The position numbers and the translations under genes are program-made. A stretch of 64,000 nucleotides of DNA from an uncultured bacterium. Its GTDB lineage: Bacteria; Bacillota; Clostridia; Oscillospirales; Oscillospiraceae. This document shows positions 7,149 through 15,825 of this stretch, one piece after another (position 1 is the first letter of the stretch; each line of letters opens with the position of its first letter). The notes under the pieces were generated by a model. The model had not been told where the DNA came from. It ran no database searches and worked only from the letters and a program-made list of their open reading frames with translations. The stretch covers positions 1 through 64,000 of the forward strand of contig CATKXO010000005.1 in assembly GCA_949840775.1 (NCBI GenBank). The letters are read 5' to 3'.

Positions 7149-8528
7149 TCAGGGAACGGGCACGACCTCCACGGTATACCCCAGGTCCTTCAGGCCCTGG
7201 ACCACGCCGGTGTTGCCAATCATGTGCCCCGCGCCCACGGTCATAATGCCGGTGTGGGCGCCCTCCTGCTTCAGGTAGCGGTCCGCCCAGGCGATCATGT
7301 TGGGGTCCCGGCCCTCGAAGAGCTTGGAGTTGAGCTCGTCGTCCGGGTTGCTGCTGATCTCGTCCTTGGGGTAGTCCTTGGCAAAGGCGTCCACGTCCCG
7401 GGTCTTCCACTGGTCCATCCAGCGGTCCACCGCCTCGTCCTGCTCCTTCAGGGCGGCCTCGTACTCCGCCTTCTCCTCCTCGCTCAGGTCCTCGGCCGCG
7501 TCCATCCCCAGGAACATGGCCAGGGTCATGGTCAGGTAATTCTCCTGATACTCGTCAGACAGGCCGTCGAAAATCCTGCCCTGGAAGGCGTAGGTCTCCA
7601 CCCCCTCCACGGGGATATCCGCGTTGGTGGCCTTGGCGTTGACGTACAGGTCCAGCGCCATGGCGTTGTCGCTGCTGGTCTCGTCCAGCATGGACAGGGC
7701 GGTGAAGGAGTTGGCCAGCGCCCAGGGCTTGAACTGGGCCACCTGCTCCTCGGGCATGCCCACAGGGGCCAGGGCCTCCACCACCTCCTGATACAGCTCG
7801 GCGCTGATGTGGTCCTTCAAGGTGGTGCCGTCGGAGTAGGTCTGCATGGCGGTGAACTCGTCGATGCCCTCCTGGCTGTTGAAGTCCAGCTCAAAGGCGG
7901 CCAGCTCGGCGGAGGTGATGATGTCCCGCAGCTGCTTGTGGAAGGGATAGAGGTTGTTCCGGTCGGTGTGGATGGAGCCCAGCAGGTACAGGGTGTTGCC
8001 GTTGCCCTCCGCCTTCCACAGCAGGCCCAGGGAACCGGCGTTCTGCCCGTCGTACAGGGCCAGGATCATGCGGTTGGCGAAGGATGCGGCCTCCAGCAGG
8101 GTGCAGGGCCGGTCCAGGGCCAGGCTGTCGCCGTCGCCGTGGACCACGCCCAAAGCGGACAGAAATTCCACCGGCCCGGCGTCGATGCCCTCAAAGGCGT
8201 AGGGGAGGGCCTCCATATACAGGGCGTTGAGCACGCCGCCCCGGGTGGTATCCAGCACGAAGGAGCCGGCACCGGAGCGCTGCTCCACCCCCAGCAGGGC
8301 CAGCTTGTCGGCGGCCACCTGGGTCATCTTGTTCAGCTGCTCCTGGGTGACGGGCTTGCCGTGGTCGGTGTTGATCTCATCCCCCACCAGCCCCAGGGCG
8401 TAGGCGTCGGCCATCTCGTTCCAGGCCCAGTCGGGGAGGGGCGCGGCCTGGGACTCCTCCGCTGCAAAAACAGGGGTCACGCCGCCCAGCAGCCCAAAGG
8501 CCAGCAGCAGGGTAAGTAATCTTTTCAT
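7149..8528 (-). CDS. TraB/GumN family secreted protein
   Basis: A 459-residue exported protein. It has a signal peptide (MKRLLTLLLAFGLLGG...PVFAA), a family-specific N-terminal helical region (about 30-165), and a TraB/GumN domain with YLLGSIHTD (GSIH at 184-187), a central helical acidic region (EEEKAEYEAALKEQ) and the C-terminal GAGHMIG motif. These paired GxxH motifs are the conserved core of the TraB/Tiki fold; Tiki is a metalloprotease, but the substrate of bacterial members is mostly unknown. The ATG at 8528 is preferred over an upstream TTG because AAAGGA is better spaced. It has its own promoter and terminator. Confidence 0.85.
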   Translation of the reverse strand: MKRLLTLLLAFGLLGGVTPVFAAEESQAAPLPDWAWNEMADAYALGLVGDEINTDHGKPVTQEQLNKMTQVAADKLALLGVEQRSGAGSFVLDTTRGGVLNALYMEALPYAFEGIDAGPVEFLSALGVVHGDGDSLALDRPCTLLEAASFANRMILALYDGQNAGSLGLLWKAEGNGNTLYLLGSIHTDRNNLYPFHKQLRDIITSAELAAFELDFNSQEGIDEFTAMQTYSDGTTLKDHISAELYQEVVEALAPVGMPEEQVAQFKPWALANSFTALSMLDETSSDNAMALDLYVNAKATNADIPVEGVETYAFQGRIFDGLSDEYQENYLTMTLAMFLGMDAAEDLSEEEKAEYEAALKEQDEAVDRWMDQWKTRDVDAFAKDYPKDEISSNPDDELNSKLFEGRDPNMIAWADRYLKQEGAHTGIMTVGAGHMIGNTGVVQGLKDLGYTVEVVPVP

Positions 8529-8569
8529 GTGCAATTCATCCTTTCTCCGGGCGGACCCGGTACGGTCCT

Positions 8570-8597
8570 ATTGTAGCATGGGACAGGCGCAAGTCAA
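8570..8597 (-). promoter_or_regulatory. Sigma-A promoter of the TraB/GumN gene
   Basis: On the minus strand, TTGACT (8592-8597), 16 bases, TACAAT (8570-8575). Confidence 0.75.
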
Positions 8598-8609
8598 GTT
8601 AAAGTTTTA

Positions 8610-9257
8610 TTACACGCCCAGCCACCGGGCCAGGTCCCACAGGTCGGGAGAGATGTGGTCAGGCTGGAAGGGGGCGAAGGCCTCCGCCCCGGTGGTGCCG
8701 TTGAGGACGGCGGCGAAGTGGGTCCCGGCGTTTTGGGCGGCCCCGGCGTCCAAAACGGTGTCGCCGCAGAACAGGGTATCCTCCGGTCCGGACCCCAGCC
8801 GCGCCATGGCGGTGCGCAGTCCCTCCGGGTCCGGTTTGGGGCGCTTCACGTCGGCGCTGCCGATGACCAGCTCCACGGCGTCCCTCAGCCCGTGGTTTTC
8901 CAGGATCAGCTCAATGGTGTCCCCCCGCTTGGTACTGACAATGGCGGTCTTCACCCCCCGCTCCCTCAGCCCCCGGAGCAGCTCCGGGGCGCCGGGGAAG
9001 AGGATGGTCTCGTGAATCTGCCGCTCCCGGGCCACCTCGGTAAACAGGGCCCGGAATTTGGCCTGACGGGCCGGGTCCCGGTCTCCGGTGAGCATGGCGT
9101 AGGAGTCCTCCAGCATGTAGCCGATGGTGCCCCGCACCGTCTCCCGGTCGGGGGCGGGCCAGCCCAGGCCGGTGAGTCCATGGACAAACCCGGCCACGAT
9201 GGAGTCGGTGCAGTCCCCCAGGGTGTAGTCAAAATCGAAGCAAACCGCTTGAAACAT
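8610..9257 (-). CDS. HAD-family hydrolase, phosphoglycolate phosphatase-like
   Basis: A 215-residue HAD-superfamily phosphatase. Motif I is CFDFDYTLGD (the nucleophile and acid Asp are D8 and D10), motif II VSTKRG, motif III the lysine of KRPKPDPE, and motif IV FCGDTVLDAG. A helical cap of the beta-phosphoglucomutase/phosphoglycolate phosphatase type lies between motifs I and II. The exact substrate cannot be read from sequence. The start is fixed by AAGGAGGAG. It precedes the TraB/GumN gene on the same strand, but that gene has its own promoter. Confidence 0.85.
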   Translation of the reverse strand: MFQAVCFDFDYTLGDCTDSIVAGFVHGLTGLGWPAPDRETVRGTIGYMLEDSYAMLTGDRDPARQAKFRALFTEVARERQIHETILFPGAPELLRGLRERGVKTAIVSTKRGDTIELILENHGLRDAVELVIGSADVKRPKPDPEGLRTAMARLGSGPEDTLFCGDTVLDAGAAQNAGTHFAAVLNGTTGAEAFAPFQPDHISPDLWDLARWLGV

Positions 9258-9320
9258 AAGCTCTCCTCCTTAACATATCGCGCTATTATCATACCACAGG
9301 AAAGTATTTGCCGCAACTGT

Positions 9321-9349
9321 TTGACCTGCGGGGCTTTTTCCTGTATAAT
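9321..9349 (+). promoter_or_regulatory. Sigma-A promoter of the cysteine desulfidase-family gene
   Basis: TTGACC (9321-9326), 17 bases, TATAAT (9344-9349); very close to consensus. Confidence 0.9.
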
Positions 9350-9387
9350 AGGCGCAAACGATCCCGGCAAAAACAAGGAGGAATATG

Positions 9388-10668
9388 ATGGATAAGTCAA
9401 ACGCAAAATACAGCGCCTACATCCAAATCCTGGAGGAGGAGCTGGTCCCCGCCATGGGGTGCACCGAGCCCATCGCCATCGCCTACGGAGCGGCCAAGGG
9501 CCGGGAGGTGCTGGGCGGGCTGCCCGACCAGGTGGTGGTGGAGGCCAGCGGCAACATCATCAAAAACGTGAAGAGCGTGGTGGTGCCCAACACCGGCGGA
9601 CTCCACGGCATTGAGGCAGCCGCCGCCGCAGGGGTGGTGGCCGGAAAACCGGAGCTGCTGCTGGAGGTCATCTCCCAGGTCACCCCCGAGCAGCAGCAGG
9701 AGATGCGCCAATATCTGGAGGACCGCCCCATTCGGGTGGAGTTCCTGGACGGCGACCTGGTCTTCGATATCCGCATCACCCTGCGCAGAGGGGAGGACAC
9801 GGCCCAGGTCCGCATCGCCAACTACCACACCAACATCGTCCACATTGAGCGCAACGGCCAGGTGCTGCTGGACCTGCCTGTGGAGGCGGACGACGAGAGC
9901 GGCCTCACCGACCGGACCCTGCTGTCCATGGCGGACATCTGGGACTTCGCCCAGACGGTGGCCCTGGACGACGTGAAGGAGCTGCTGGACCGTCAAATCC
10001 AGTGCAACATGGCCATCTCTCAGGAGGGGCTGACCCACAGCTACGGGGCCAACATCGGCCAGGTGATTCTGGCCTCCTCCCGCCCCGACGACCCCATTGC
10101 TAAGGCCAAGGCCGCCGCCGCCGCCGGGTCCGACGCCCGGATGGGGGGCTGCGAGATGCCCGTCATCATCAACTCGGGCAGCGGCAACCAGGGCATGACC
10201 GCCTCCGTTCCCGTCATCGTCTACGGCCGGGAGACCGGCGCGTCCGAGGAGAAGCTCTACCGGGCCCTGGTGCTGTCCAACCTCATCACCATCCACCAGA
10301 AGACCCGTATCGGCCGGCTGTCCGCCTACTGCGGGGCCGTCAGCGCCGGGGCGGCCGCCGGGGCGGGCATCGCCTACCTGGACGGCGGCGGCTATGAGGA
10401 GGTCATCCACACCGTGGTCAACGCCCTGGCCATCATCTCCGGCATGATCTGCGACGGGGCCAAAGCCTCCTGCGCGGGGAAGATCGCCGCCGCCATCGAC
10501 GCCGGGGTGCTGGGCTACCGCATGTATCAGCAGGGCCAGCAGTTCTACGGCGGGGACGGCATCCTCTCCCACGGGGTGGAGCAGACCCTGGACAACGTGG
10601 GCCGGCTGGGGAAGATCGGGATGCGGTCCACCGATAAGGAGATTTTGCAGATTATGCTGCAAACCTGA
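9388..10668 (+). CDS. L-cysteine desulfidase / UPF0597 (YhaM) family Fe-S protein
   Basis: A 426-residue member of the serine dehydratase alpha-like/UPF0597 family. Members such as CdsB use an iron-sulfur cluster to split L-cysteine into H2S, ammonia and pyruvate; some relatives act on serine. Conserved cysteines appear in VPAMGCTEPIA, GGCEMP, SAYCGAV and DGAKASC, which fits Fe-S ligation, and there are glycine-rich stretches INSGSGNQG and PNTGGLHG. Of two adjacent ATGs the second (9388) has the better spacing from GGAGG. Cysteine versus serine cannot be decided from sequence. Confidence 0.85.
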   Translation: MDKSNAKYSAYIQILEEELVPAMGCTEPIAIAYGAAKGREVLGGLPDQVVVEASGNIIKNVKSVVVPNTGGLHGIEAAAAAGVVAGKPELLLEVISQVTPEQQQEMRQYLEDRPIRVEFLDGDLVFDIRITLRRGEDTAQVRIANYHTNIVHIERNGQVLLDLPVEADDESGLTDRTLLSMADIWDFAQTVALDDVKELLDRQIQCNMAISQEGLTHSYGANIGQVILASSRPDDPIAKAKAAAAAGSDARMGGCEMPVIINSGSGNQGMTASVPVIVYGRETGASEEKLYRALVLSNLITIHQKTRIGRLSAYCGAVSAGAAAGAGIAYLDGGGYEEVIHTVVNALAIISGMICDGAKASCAGKIAAAIDAGVLGYRMYQQGQQFYGGDGILSHGVEQTLDNVGRLGKIGMRSTDKEILQIMLQT

Positions 10669-10673
10669 TCCCT

Positions 10674-11888
10674 ATGATAATTGCAAAAAGAGTAAAGAGA
10701 AAGCCGGAACTTCCTCCTGTTTATAAAAGGAACGGACGGGACTGCTATCTTGACCCCATACGTAAAAAGCTGATCTATATTACTCCGGAGGAAACCGTAA
10801 GGCAAAAAGCAATTTCCTATCTGGTTACTTATCTTAAAGTCCCCGCTGAAATGATCGTCGTTGAACAGCATTTATCCCACTACGGTATCCATTCCAAAAA
10901 GCGGGCCGATATCGTTATACACAAGGTGGACAAAGAAAACATTGAACGGCCCGTCGCCGTTATAGAATGCAAGGCACCAGAGGTATACCTGGATATCAAA
11001 GCGCAGGATCAAATGTTGGAATATTGTGATTTGATTGGCGCCAACTATGCCATGCTGTCCAACGGGATAGAGCAGTATTGTTTCATCTATGATGATGACT
11101 CGAAGTCATATATCCCCCTAACTGATTTGCCAAACTATGACGACATGTGCAAGGGAGAATATGAAGCGTGGGACATGGAAGAACCACCGGAACGAATCCC
11201 GTTTTCTGAGTTGCAGGCATATTTGCAAAAGGAATTTGATGCTTGCGGGGAAGATGATTTCGGAACAGATATCAGCAAGCTGACCCCAATGCCGCTTGCC
11301 GTTCCTCTATTCAATCTGTGGGAGGGGCTGCTGGATACAAGCATCAAAATGCCTGCCGGCGATTATGGGCTTTTCCGCCTGATTGAGGATTACGGAATCA
11401 GGATGGTCTCATACGGCAATGCCTCTGGCGGGAAATTCTATGGGCCCTACCGCTCATTTTTAGTACAGGCAGGGGAAAACACAGAATTTTATTCCATCGG
11501 AATCACAACATACTGGAAAGGTTCAACCCCCAGCAACGTAAAAACCTGTATTTGTGTGGCACATGACGACGAAAAAGAATCTCACCACGCGTTACAGTTA
11601 GTAGCGGATGACAATTTGGCCGTTCGCGGCAATGCAGTTGGCTTTTATCACACAGGCAGAATCGCAATCGGAAATATCGGAAGCGGGAAAATAGAAGAAC
11701 TGCGCCGGTTTGTTCAGGAGCGGTATCCAAAAATCATTGCTGGGAACAAATTTTATCTGGGCCGTTTGGTAAATGATAAATTGTGGCGGCTCGATGATCC
11801 AGACGTGATACAATTAGTAGTCAATCTGATTTCTTATGCTATGATTCGGGATGAATACCGTGACTATGTAAAAGCGAGCAAGAAATAA
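10674..11888 (+). CDS. Orphan type I restriction HsdR N-terminal-like protein
   Basis: A 404-residue protein whose first 150 residues match the HSDR_N_2 fold, the PD-(D/E)xK nuclease module of type I restriction R subunits. Candidate catalytic residues are D79 (RADIVIH) and E98/K100 (AVIECK), followed by QDQMLEYCD. The helicase domains of HsdR are absent, and no hsdM or hsdS is nearby. Residues about 200-400 form a second domain that I do not recognise. The gene is visibly AT-richer, with different codon use from its neighbours. It starts six bases after the preceding stop with no clear ribosome site, so translation may be coupled. It may be a defence or mobile-DNA remnant. Confidence 0.75.
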   Translation: MIIAKRVKRKPELPPVYKRNGRDCYLDPIRKKLIYITPEETVRQKAISYLVTYLKVPAEMIVVEQHLSHYGIHSKKRADIVIHKVDKENIERPVAVIECKAPEVYLDIKAQDQMLEYCDLIGANYAMLSNGIEQYCFIYDDDSKSYIPLTDLPNYDDMCKGEYEAWDMEEPPERIPFSELQAYLQKEFDACGEDDFGTDISKLTPMPLAVPLFNLWEGLLDTSIKMPAGDYGLFRLIEDYGIRMVSYGNASGGKFYGPYRSFLVQAGENTEFYSIGITTYWKGSTPSNVKTCICVAHDDEKESHHALQLVADDNLAVRGNAVGFYHTGRIAIGNIGSGKIEELRRFVQERYPKIIAGNKFYLGRLVNDKLWRLDDPDVIQLVVNLISYAMIRDEYRDYVKASKK

Positions 11889-11889
11889 G

Positions 11890-11920
11890 AAGGCCCCTGG
11901 CTTAGTTTGCCAGGGGCCTT
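11890..11920. terminator. Hairpin terminator between convergent genes
   Basis: A perfect 12-bp stem (11890-11901 with 11909-11920), seven-base loop and short T/A ends. Probably bidirectional. Confidence 0.65.
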
Positions 11921-11924
11921 CACG

Positions 11925-12569
11925 TCACTCAAACCACGCCACCGCCCGGATGGGCGAGCCATCGCAGTTTTCCAGCTTCAGGGGAAAGCAGCTGAACCAG
12001 AACAGTCCGTCGCCGCACTGCCCCAGGTTTTTCAGGTTCTCGATGTTGACGATGTCCATATCCCGGAACAGCTCCTTGTGCCGGGTCAGGTCCACGTCGG
12101 CAATGGGGTCCAGGCCGATCACGTCGAAGCCGATGCCCTTGTAGCCCCCCGCCTTGATATAGGCCAGCACCTCGCCGTCGATACAGGGGTAGTCCCCGAA
12201 GTAGGCGTCCGTCCCCCATTTTTTGTCCCAGCCCAGGTTGAACAGGAGGAAATCCGCCTCATCCACTTTGCCGCCGTATTTTTTCAGGCGGTCCATGGTG
12301 ATGGCCTCTCCCTCAGCCAGGTCCCGGCAGTCGATCACCAGCGCTTTGCCGATGAACTGCTCCGGAGGGAACTGGTCCAGGGTGGTCCTGCCGGCAAACA
12401 GGTGGGCGGGCGGGTCCATGTGGGTGCCGGTGTGGGTAAACATGGTCAGTTTGGTCTCTTTAAAGCCGTCCTTCTCATAGCTGTTGGCCGGCTCAAACTT
12501 CGGGGTTTCCGTTCCGGGGTAGACCGGCATATTTTCCCTGATTGTGTGGGTCAGATCAATCACTTTCAT
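11925..12569 (-). CDS. Cyclase-family metal hydrolase (kynurenine formamidase-like)
   Basis: A 214-residue protein of the cyclase/KynB family, amidohydrolase-type enzymes with a divalent metal centre. The signature HTGTHMDPPAH (residues about 50-60) holds the metal-binding His/Asp residues. The N-terminal IDLTHTIRENMPVYPG is also characteristic. Members include arylformamidases and isatin hydrolase; the substrate cannot be told. It lies 33 bases downstream of an iron alcohol dehydrogenase, so both probably share one transcript. Confidence 0.8.
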   Translation of the reverse strand: MKVIDLTHTIRENMPVYPGTETPKFEPANSYEKDGFKETKLTMFTHTGTHMDPPAHLFAGRTTLDQFPPEQFIGKALVIDCRDLAEGEAITMDRLKKYGGKVDEADFLLFNLGWDKKWGTDAYFGDYPCIDGEVLAYIKAGGYKGIGFDVIGLDPIADVDLTRHKELFRDMDIVNIENLKNLGQCGDGLFWFSCFPLKLENCDGSPIRAVAWFE

Positions 12570-12602
12570 ATGTCAGCGCTCCAATCCGTTCTGCCGCCAG
12601 CC

Positions 12603-13784
12603 TCAGTGGTTGGCCATCTGGTAGATTTTCAGGCAGTCCGCCTCATACAGCACCTTGGCCGCGCCCTTCTTCCCGCCGCCGGCCACAATGCACATCTTCG
12701 CCATGGTCTCCAGCTGCTCCTGGGTGGGGGAAATACCCAGCTCAGAGAAACAGGTGGGCATGTGGATGGAGCGGTAAAAATCCTCCATGGCCTCGATGCC
12801 CTTCAGGGCGATGTCCTCGGGGGCACCGGCGTTCTCCACCCCCATGACGTTGACGGCGAACCTGACGAACCGGTCCAGGCAGTCCCGGTACACATACCGG
12901 GCCCAGCTGCCCCAAACGGCGGCCAGGCCGGCGCCGTGGGTCACGTCGAACATGCCGCCCATCTCGTGCTCCAGGCCGTGGCAGGCAAAATCACCGCCGT
13001 CACCGCCGCAGCCGGTGAGTCCGTTGTGAGACAAACTGCCGGCCCACATGATCTCCGCCCGGGCGTCGTAATTGGCGGGGTCGTCCCGGAGGACGGCGGC
13101 ATTGGCCATCACGGTGCGCATCAGCCCTTCGGCGATGCTGTCAGTGAGCTCCATGGTGCCGTTGGGGGTAAAGTACCGCTCCATGGTGTGCATCAGAATG
13201 TCGGTGCAGCCGCTGGCCGTCTGATAGGGGGGCAGGGTCATGGTCAGCTCTGGGTTCATGATGGCGAACTTGGGCCGGCAGATGTCGTCGTTGTACCCCC
13301 GTTTCACGCCCCCCTCGTCCTTGGTGATGACGCTGCTGTTGCTCATCTCACTGCCCGCAGCGGCAATGGTGAGCACCACCCCCACCGGCAGACAGGCTTT
13401 GGCCCGCCGGGTGTGGTCGTAGAGCTCCCACACGTCGGCCTCCTCCGCCAGTCCATAGGCGATGGCCTTGGCGGAGTCGATGACGCTGCCGCCCCCCACC
13501 GCCAGGATGAAGTCCACGCCCTCTTTCCTGCACAGCGCAATGCCCTGATACACCAGGGACAGCCGGGGGTTGGGCACCACGCCGCCCAGCTCGGTATAGG
13601 CCGCCCCCGCCTGGTCCAGAGACGCCTTAATCCGGTCCAGCAGCCCGGACCGGACCACGCTGCCGCCGCCGTAGTGGATGAGTACCTTTTTGCAGCCCTG
13701 GGCCTTGACCAACTCGCCGGTCTGACCTTCGGCGCCCCTGCCGAAGACCACCTGGGTTGGGGTATGGTAGATAAAATTATACAT
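12603..13784 (-). CDS. Iron-containing alcohol dehydrogenase (butanol dehydrogenase-like)
   Basis: A 393-residue group III alcohol dehydrogenase, most like NAD(P)H-dependent butanol dehydrogenases (BdhA/YqhD branch). The cofactor loop is GGGSVIDSAKAIAYG, and metal-binding His residues lie in CTDILMHTMERYF, CHGLEHEMGG and FDVTHGAGLA. It reduces aldehydes to alcohols in fermentation to regenerate NAD(P)+; the precise substrate is unknown. AGGAGG lies seven bases upstream, with a good promoter further back. It is the first gene of the pair with the cyclase-family hydrolase. Confidence 0.9.
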   Translation of the reverse strand: MYNFIYHTPTQVVFGRGAEGQTGELVKAQGCKKVLIHYGGGSVVRSGLLDRIKASLDQAGAAYTELGGVVPNPRLSLVYQGIALCRKEGVDFILAVGGGSVIDSAKAIAYGLAEEADVWELYDHTRRAKACLPVGVVLTIAAAGSEMSNSSVITKDEGGVKRGYNDDICRPKFAIMNPELTMTLPPYQTASGCTDILMHTMERYFTPNGTMELTDSIAEGLMRTVMANAAVLRDDPANYDARAEIMWAGSLSHNGLTGCGGDGGDFACHGLEHEMGGMFDVTHGAGLAAVWGSWARYVYRDCLDRFVRFAVNVMGVENAGAPEDIALKGIEAMEDFYRSIHMPTCFSELGISPTQEQLETMAKMCIVAGGGKKGAAKVLYEADCLKIYQMANH

Positions 13785-13814
13785 GATTCAGCCTCCTGTC
13801 AGCTTGATGGGAAC

Positions 13815-13843
13815 ATTATAGCACGAAACTTTCCCGCTCACAA
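13815..13843 (-). promoter_or_regulatory. Sigma-A promoter of the alcohol dehydrogenase pair
   Basis: On the minus strand, TTGTGA (13838-13843), 17 bases, TATAAT (13815-13820). Confidence 0.75.
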
Positions 13844-13881
13844 GGGCTCTTTGTGTCCCGAAGTGTCCCCAGCGCAGGGTT

Positions 13882-15192
13882 TTAGCCGGTTTTCCTGATT
13901 GATGTACTCTTTTCCGTCACGATCATATTGGGCCAGCGGTGCTCCACAAATTCGTCGCCATACTGCCGGTCCAAAAACTCCTCAAAGGCGTTGGCCGGCT
14001 GGGGCTGGACCGCCCGGGTGCTGTACCGCAGCATAACGGCACAGGTGAGCAGGCCGTTGCACACCATAAGGGCCACCACCGCCCAGGTCATAATCTTTCC
14101 GGCCAGAGCGGGAAAGCTTTCAATCAACCGGGACATCTGAGGATAGATGCCCTTGATCCAGAACACCGCCAGCACCCCCCAGAAAAAGCAGAACAGCACG
14201 TTGGTCCGCCCGCCGATGTTCAGGGGCATATGGCTGTAGTCCCAAAACACGGTGCCGAACACCAGCTCGGTAAATACGCTGCACATGTACTCGTAGGTCC
14301 CGCCGATAAAAAATCCGGCGGCGAAGACGAAGAAGGAGTCCCGCTGGGCCAGCCGCTGGAGAGAAACGGTAAGTACCACCGCCCCCAGCCCCCACACAAA
14401 GCTGAAGGGTCCGCAGACCACGCTGGACCGGTTCATCCATTGGCCGTTCACCAGTCCGCACCAGAAGGTCTCAATGATGTCACCCAGCAGGGCGGTGGTG
14501 AGAAACACCCACACCAGCTTGTCCAGGCATACCCCCTTGGCAAAGGTGTAGACCTCCTGCTCCTCCGGCGTCATCCCCCGGATGCCCGGGTAGGCCCTCT
14601 GGAGCCTCCGCCATACCCCCTGGGTAATCCGCCCGGCGATCCGGCCCTCGCTGCTTCGGGCCTCCCGCTGCTCATAGACCCGGACGCCTCCGGTGCGCAG
14701 GGTGTACAGCACCCCCAGAAAGTCCGCCCCGATCAGGATAAAGAGGACCCACACGGCAATCCCCTTCACCAGCCGGGGAATCAGGGTCATCACCCCCAGC
14801 AGCAGGGGGTGGACCACCAGATAGGCAACATAATAGACGGCCGCCACCGCCGCCGTGGAGAGCAGGCCCCGCATACTGCCCTCCAGCACCCGGCTGCGGC
14901 TTCCGCCCCAGTGTACCGTGGAACCAAGGCGGCGGTTGAGCTCGTCGGCGAAGTTCTCCGTCACGGCCACAATGGCCATCGTGAACAAAAATTGCACCGC
15001 GTACCGCCCGGCCAGGGCGGGCAGGGTGAGGATGATCAGGTCAAACGCCGCCCCGTAGGACAGCAGAAACGGGGTGGTGAGAAAGCCCCGGTTGCGGAAC
15101 TGCCGCTGGGTCACGGCGTAGTACAGCACCTCGGCGCACCAGCCCAGAAAGGAATAGATCAGCAAATACAGTCCCATATCCAATCCGCTCAT
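13882..15192 (-). CDS. CmpB/ABC-transporter-type integral membrane protein, duplicated domain
   Basis: A 436-residue multi-pass membrane protein with two copies of the CmpB-like (PF06541-type) module. The first starts at the N-terminus (YSFLGWCAEVLYY, then FRNRGFLTTPFLLSYG). The second is near residue 230 (LLGDIIETFWCGL, WMNRSSVVCGPFSFVWG, then SHMPLNIGGRTN). This family is annotated as a putative ABC transporter permease but has no proven transport activity. No ATPase partner is adjacent. It lies 18 bases downstream of the ANTAR regulator gene on the same strand, so glnA, the regulator and this gene probably form one operon. Confidence 0.75.
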   Translation of the reverse strand: MSGLDMGLYLLIYSFLGWCAEVLYYAVTQRQFRNRGFLTTPFLLSYGAAFDLIILTLPALAGRYAVQFLFTMAIVAVTENFADELNRRLGSTVHWGGSRSRVLEGSMRGLLSTAAVAAVYYVAYLVVHPLLLGVMTLIPRLVKGIAVWVLFILIGADFLGVLYTLRTGGVRVYEQREARSSEGRIAGRITQGVWRRLQRAYPGIRGMTPEEQEVYTFAKGVCLDKLVWVFLTTALLGDIIETFWCGLVNGQWMNRSSVVCGPFSFVWGLGAVVLTVSLQRLAQRDSFFVFAAGFFIGGTYEYMCSVFTELVFGTVFWDYSHMPLNIGGRTNVLFCFFWGVLAVFWIKGIYPQMSRLIESFPALAGKIMTWAVVALMVCNGLLTCAVMLRYSTRAVQPQPANAFEEFLDRQYGDEFVEHRWPNMIVTEKSTSIRKTG

Positions 15193-15210
15193 TGTGTTCC
15201 GCCTTTCTTG

Positions 15211-15795
15211 TCAGGAGTACAGCTTAATAATCTCCTCCGCCACCGCCCGCTTGGGGACGCACTGGTCCATGGCCCGGCGGGTGATGTAGTGGTGGGCGTC
15301 GTCCTCAGACATCTTCAGCTCGGTGATGAGCAGCCATTTGGCCCGGTTGACCAGACGAATCTCCTCCATCTTCTCCTCAATGGGCTGTGCCTTTTTCTCA
15401 TAGCTGCGCAGCCGCTCCCGGGCGGCGGTCATCCAGTTCAGCCCCCGGAGGATGGCGTCTCTGGGGATGGGCCGGGGCAGAACAAACACGCCCCGTTCCG
15501 TCACCTTGGCCCGGACCTGGTCATACAGCGCGGCCGCCGCAAACAGCACCGCCACGGTGCCCCCTGTCCGGCAGCAGTCAACTGCAAAGCGGATGCCGGC
15601 ATCGTCGGGCAGAGGGGAATTGATGAAAACAAAGTCGAAATCCCGCTCACTTCGGACCCGCTCAGCGGCCCCCACGCTGGTGACAGTGATAACCGGGGCG
15701 TAGCCGGCTTCGGGCAGAAGGGGGCGCAGAGAGTCCCGGAAGCGCTCCGAGGCGGATACGATCAGCACACTGTATACCCGTTCCTGCAAGCTCAC
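15211..15795 (-). CDS. ANTAR-domain antiterminator (NitR-like response regulator)
   Basis: A 194-residue protein with an N-terminal pseudo-receiver domain (VYSVLIVSASERFRDSL, FDFVFINSPLPDDAG), a coiled-coil linker (RLRSYEKKAQPIEEKMEEI) and a C-terminal ANTAR RNA-binding domain (NRAKWLLITELKMSEDDAHHYI). ANTAR proteins bind paired hairpins in nascent RNA and prevent termination. It lies 30 bases downstream of glnA, as NitR does in Clostridium saccharobutylicum, where it controls glutamine synthetase. A GTG start at 15795 is chosen because GGGGAGGGGA precedes it; a GTG at 15813 is also possible. The phospho-acceptor Asp is not certain, so it may be ligand- or partner-controlled. Confidence 0.85.
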   Translation of the reverse strand: MSLQERVYSVLIVSASERFRDSLRPLLPEAGYAPVITVTSVGAAERVRSERDFDFVFINSPLPDDAGIRFAVDCCRTGGTVAVLFAAAALYDQVRAKVTERGVFVLPRPIPRDAILRGLNWMTAARERLRSYEKKAQPIEEKMEEIRLVNRAKWLLITELKMSEDDAHHYITRRAMDQCVPKRAVAEEIIKLYS

Positions 15796-15825
15796 AGGCT
15801 CCCCTCCCCTCACATACCAATGAAA

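Noticed and set aside
11907..13898. A 663-codon plus-strand open frame opposite the cyclase and alcohol dehydrogenase genes
   Set aside because: It is a shadow of high GC content. The minus strand encodes two recognisable enzymes with ribosome sites; the plus reading is rich in Gly, His and Gln and matches nothing.
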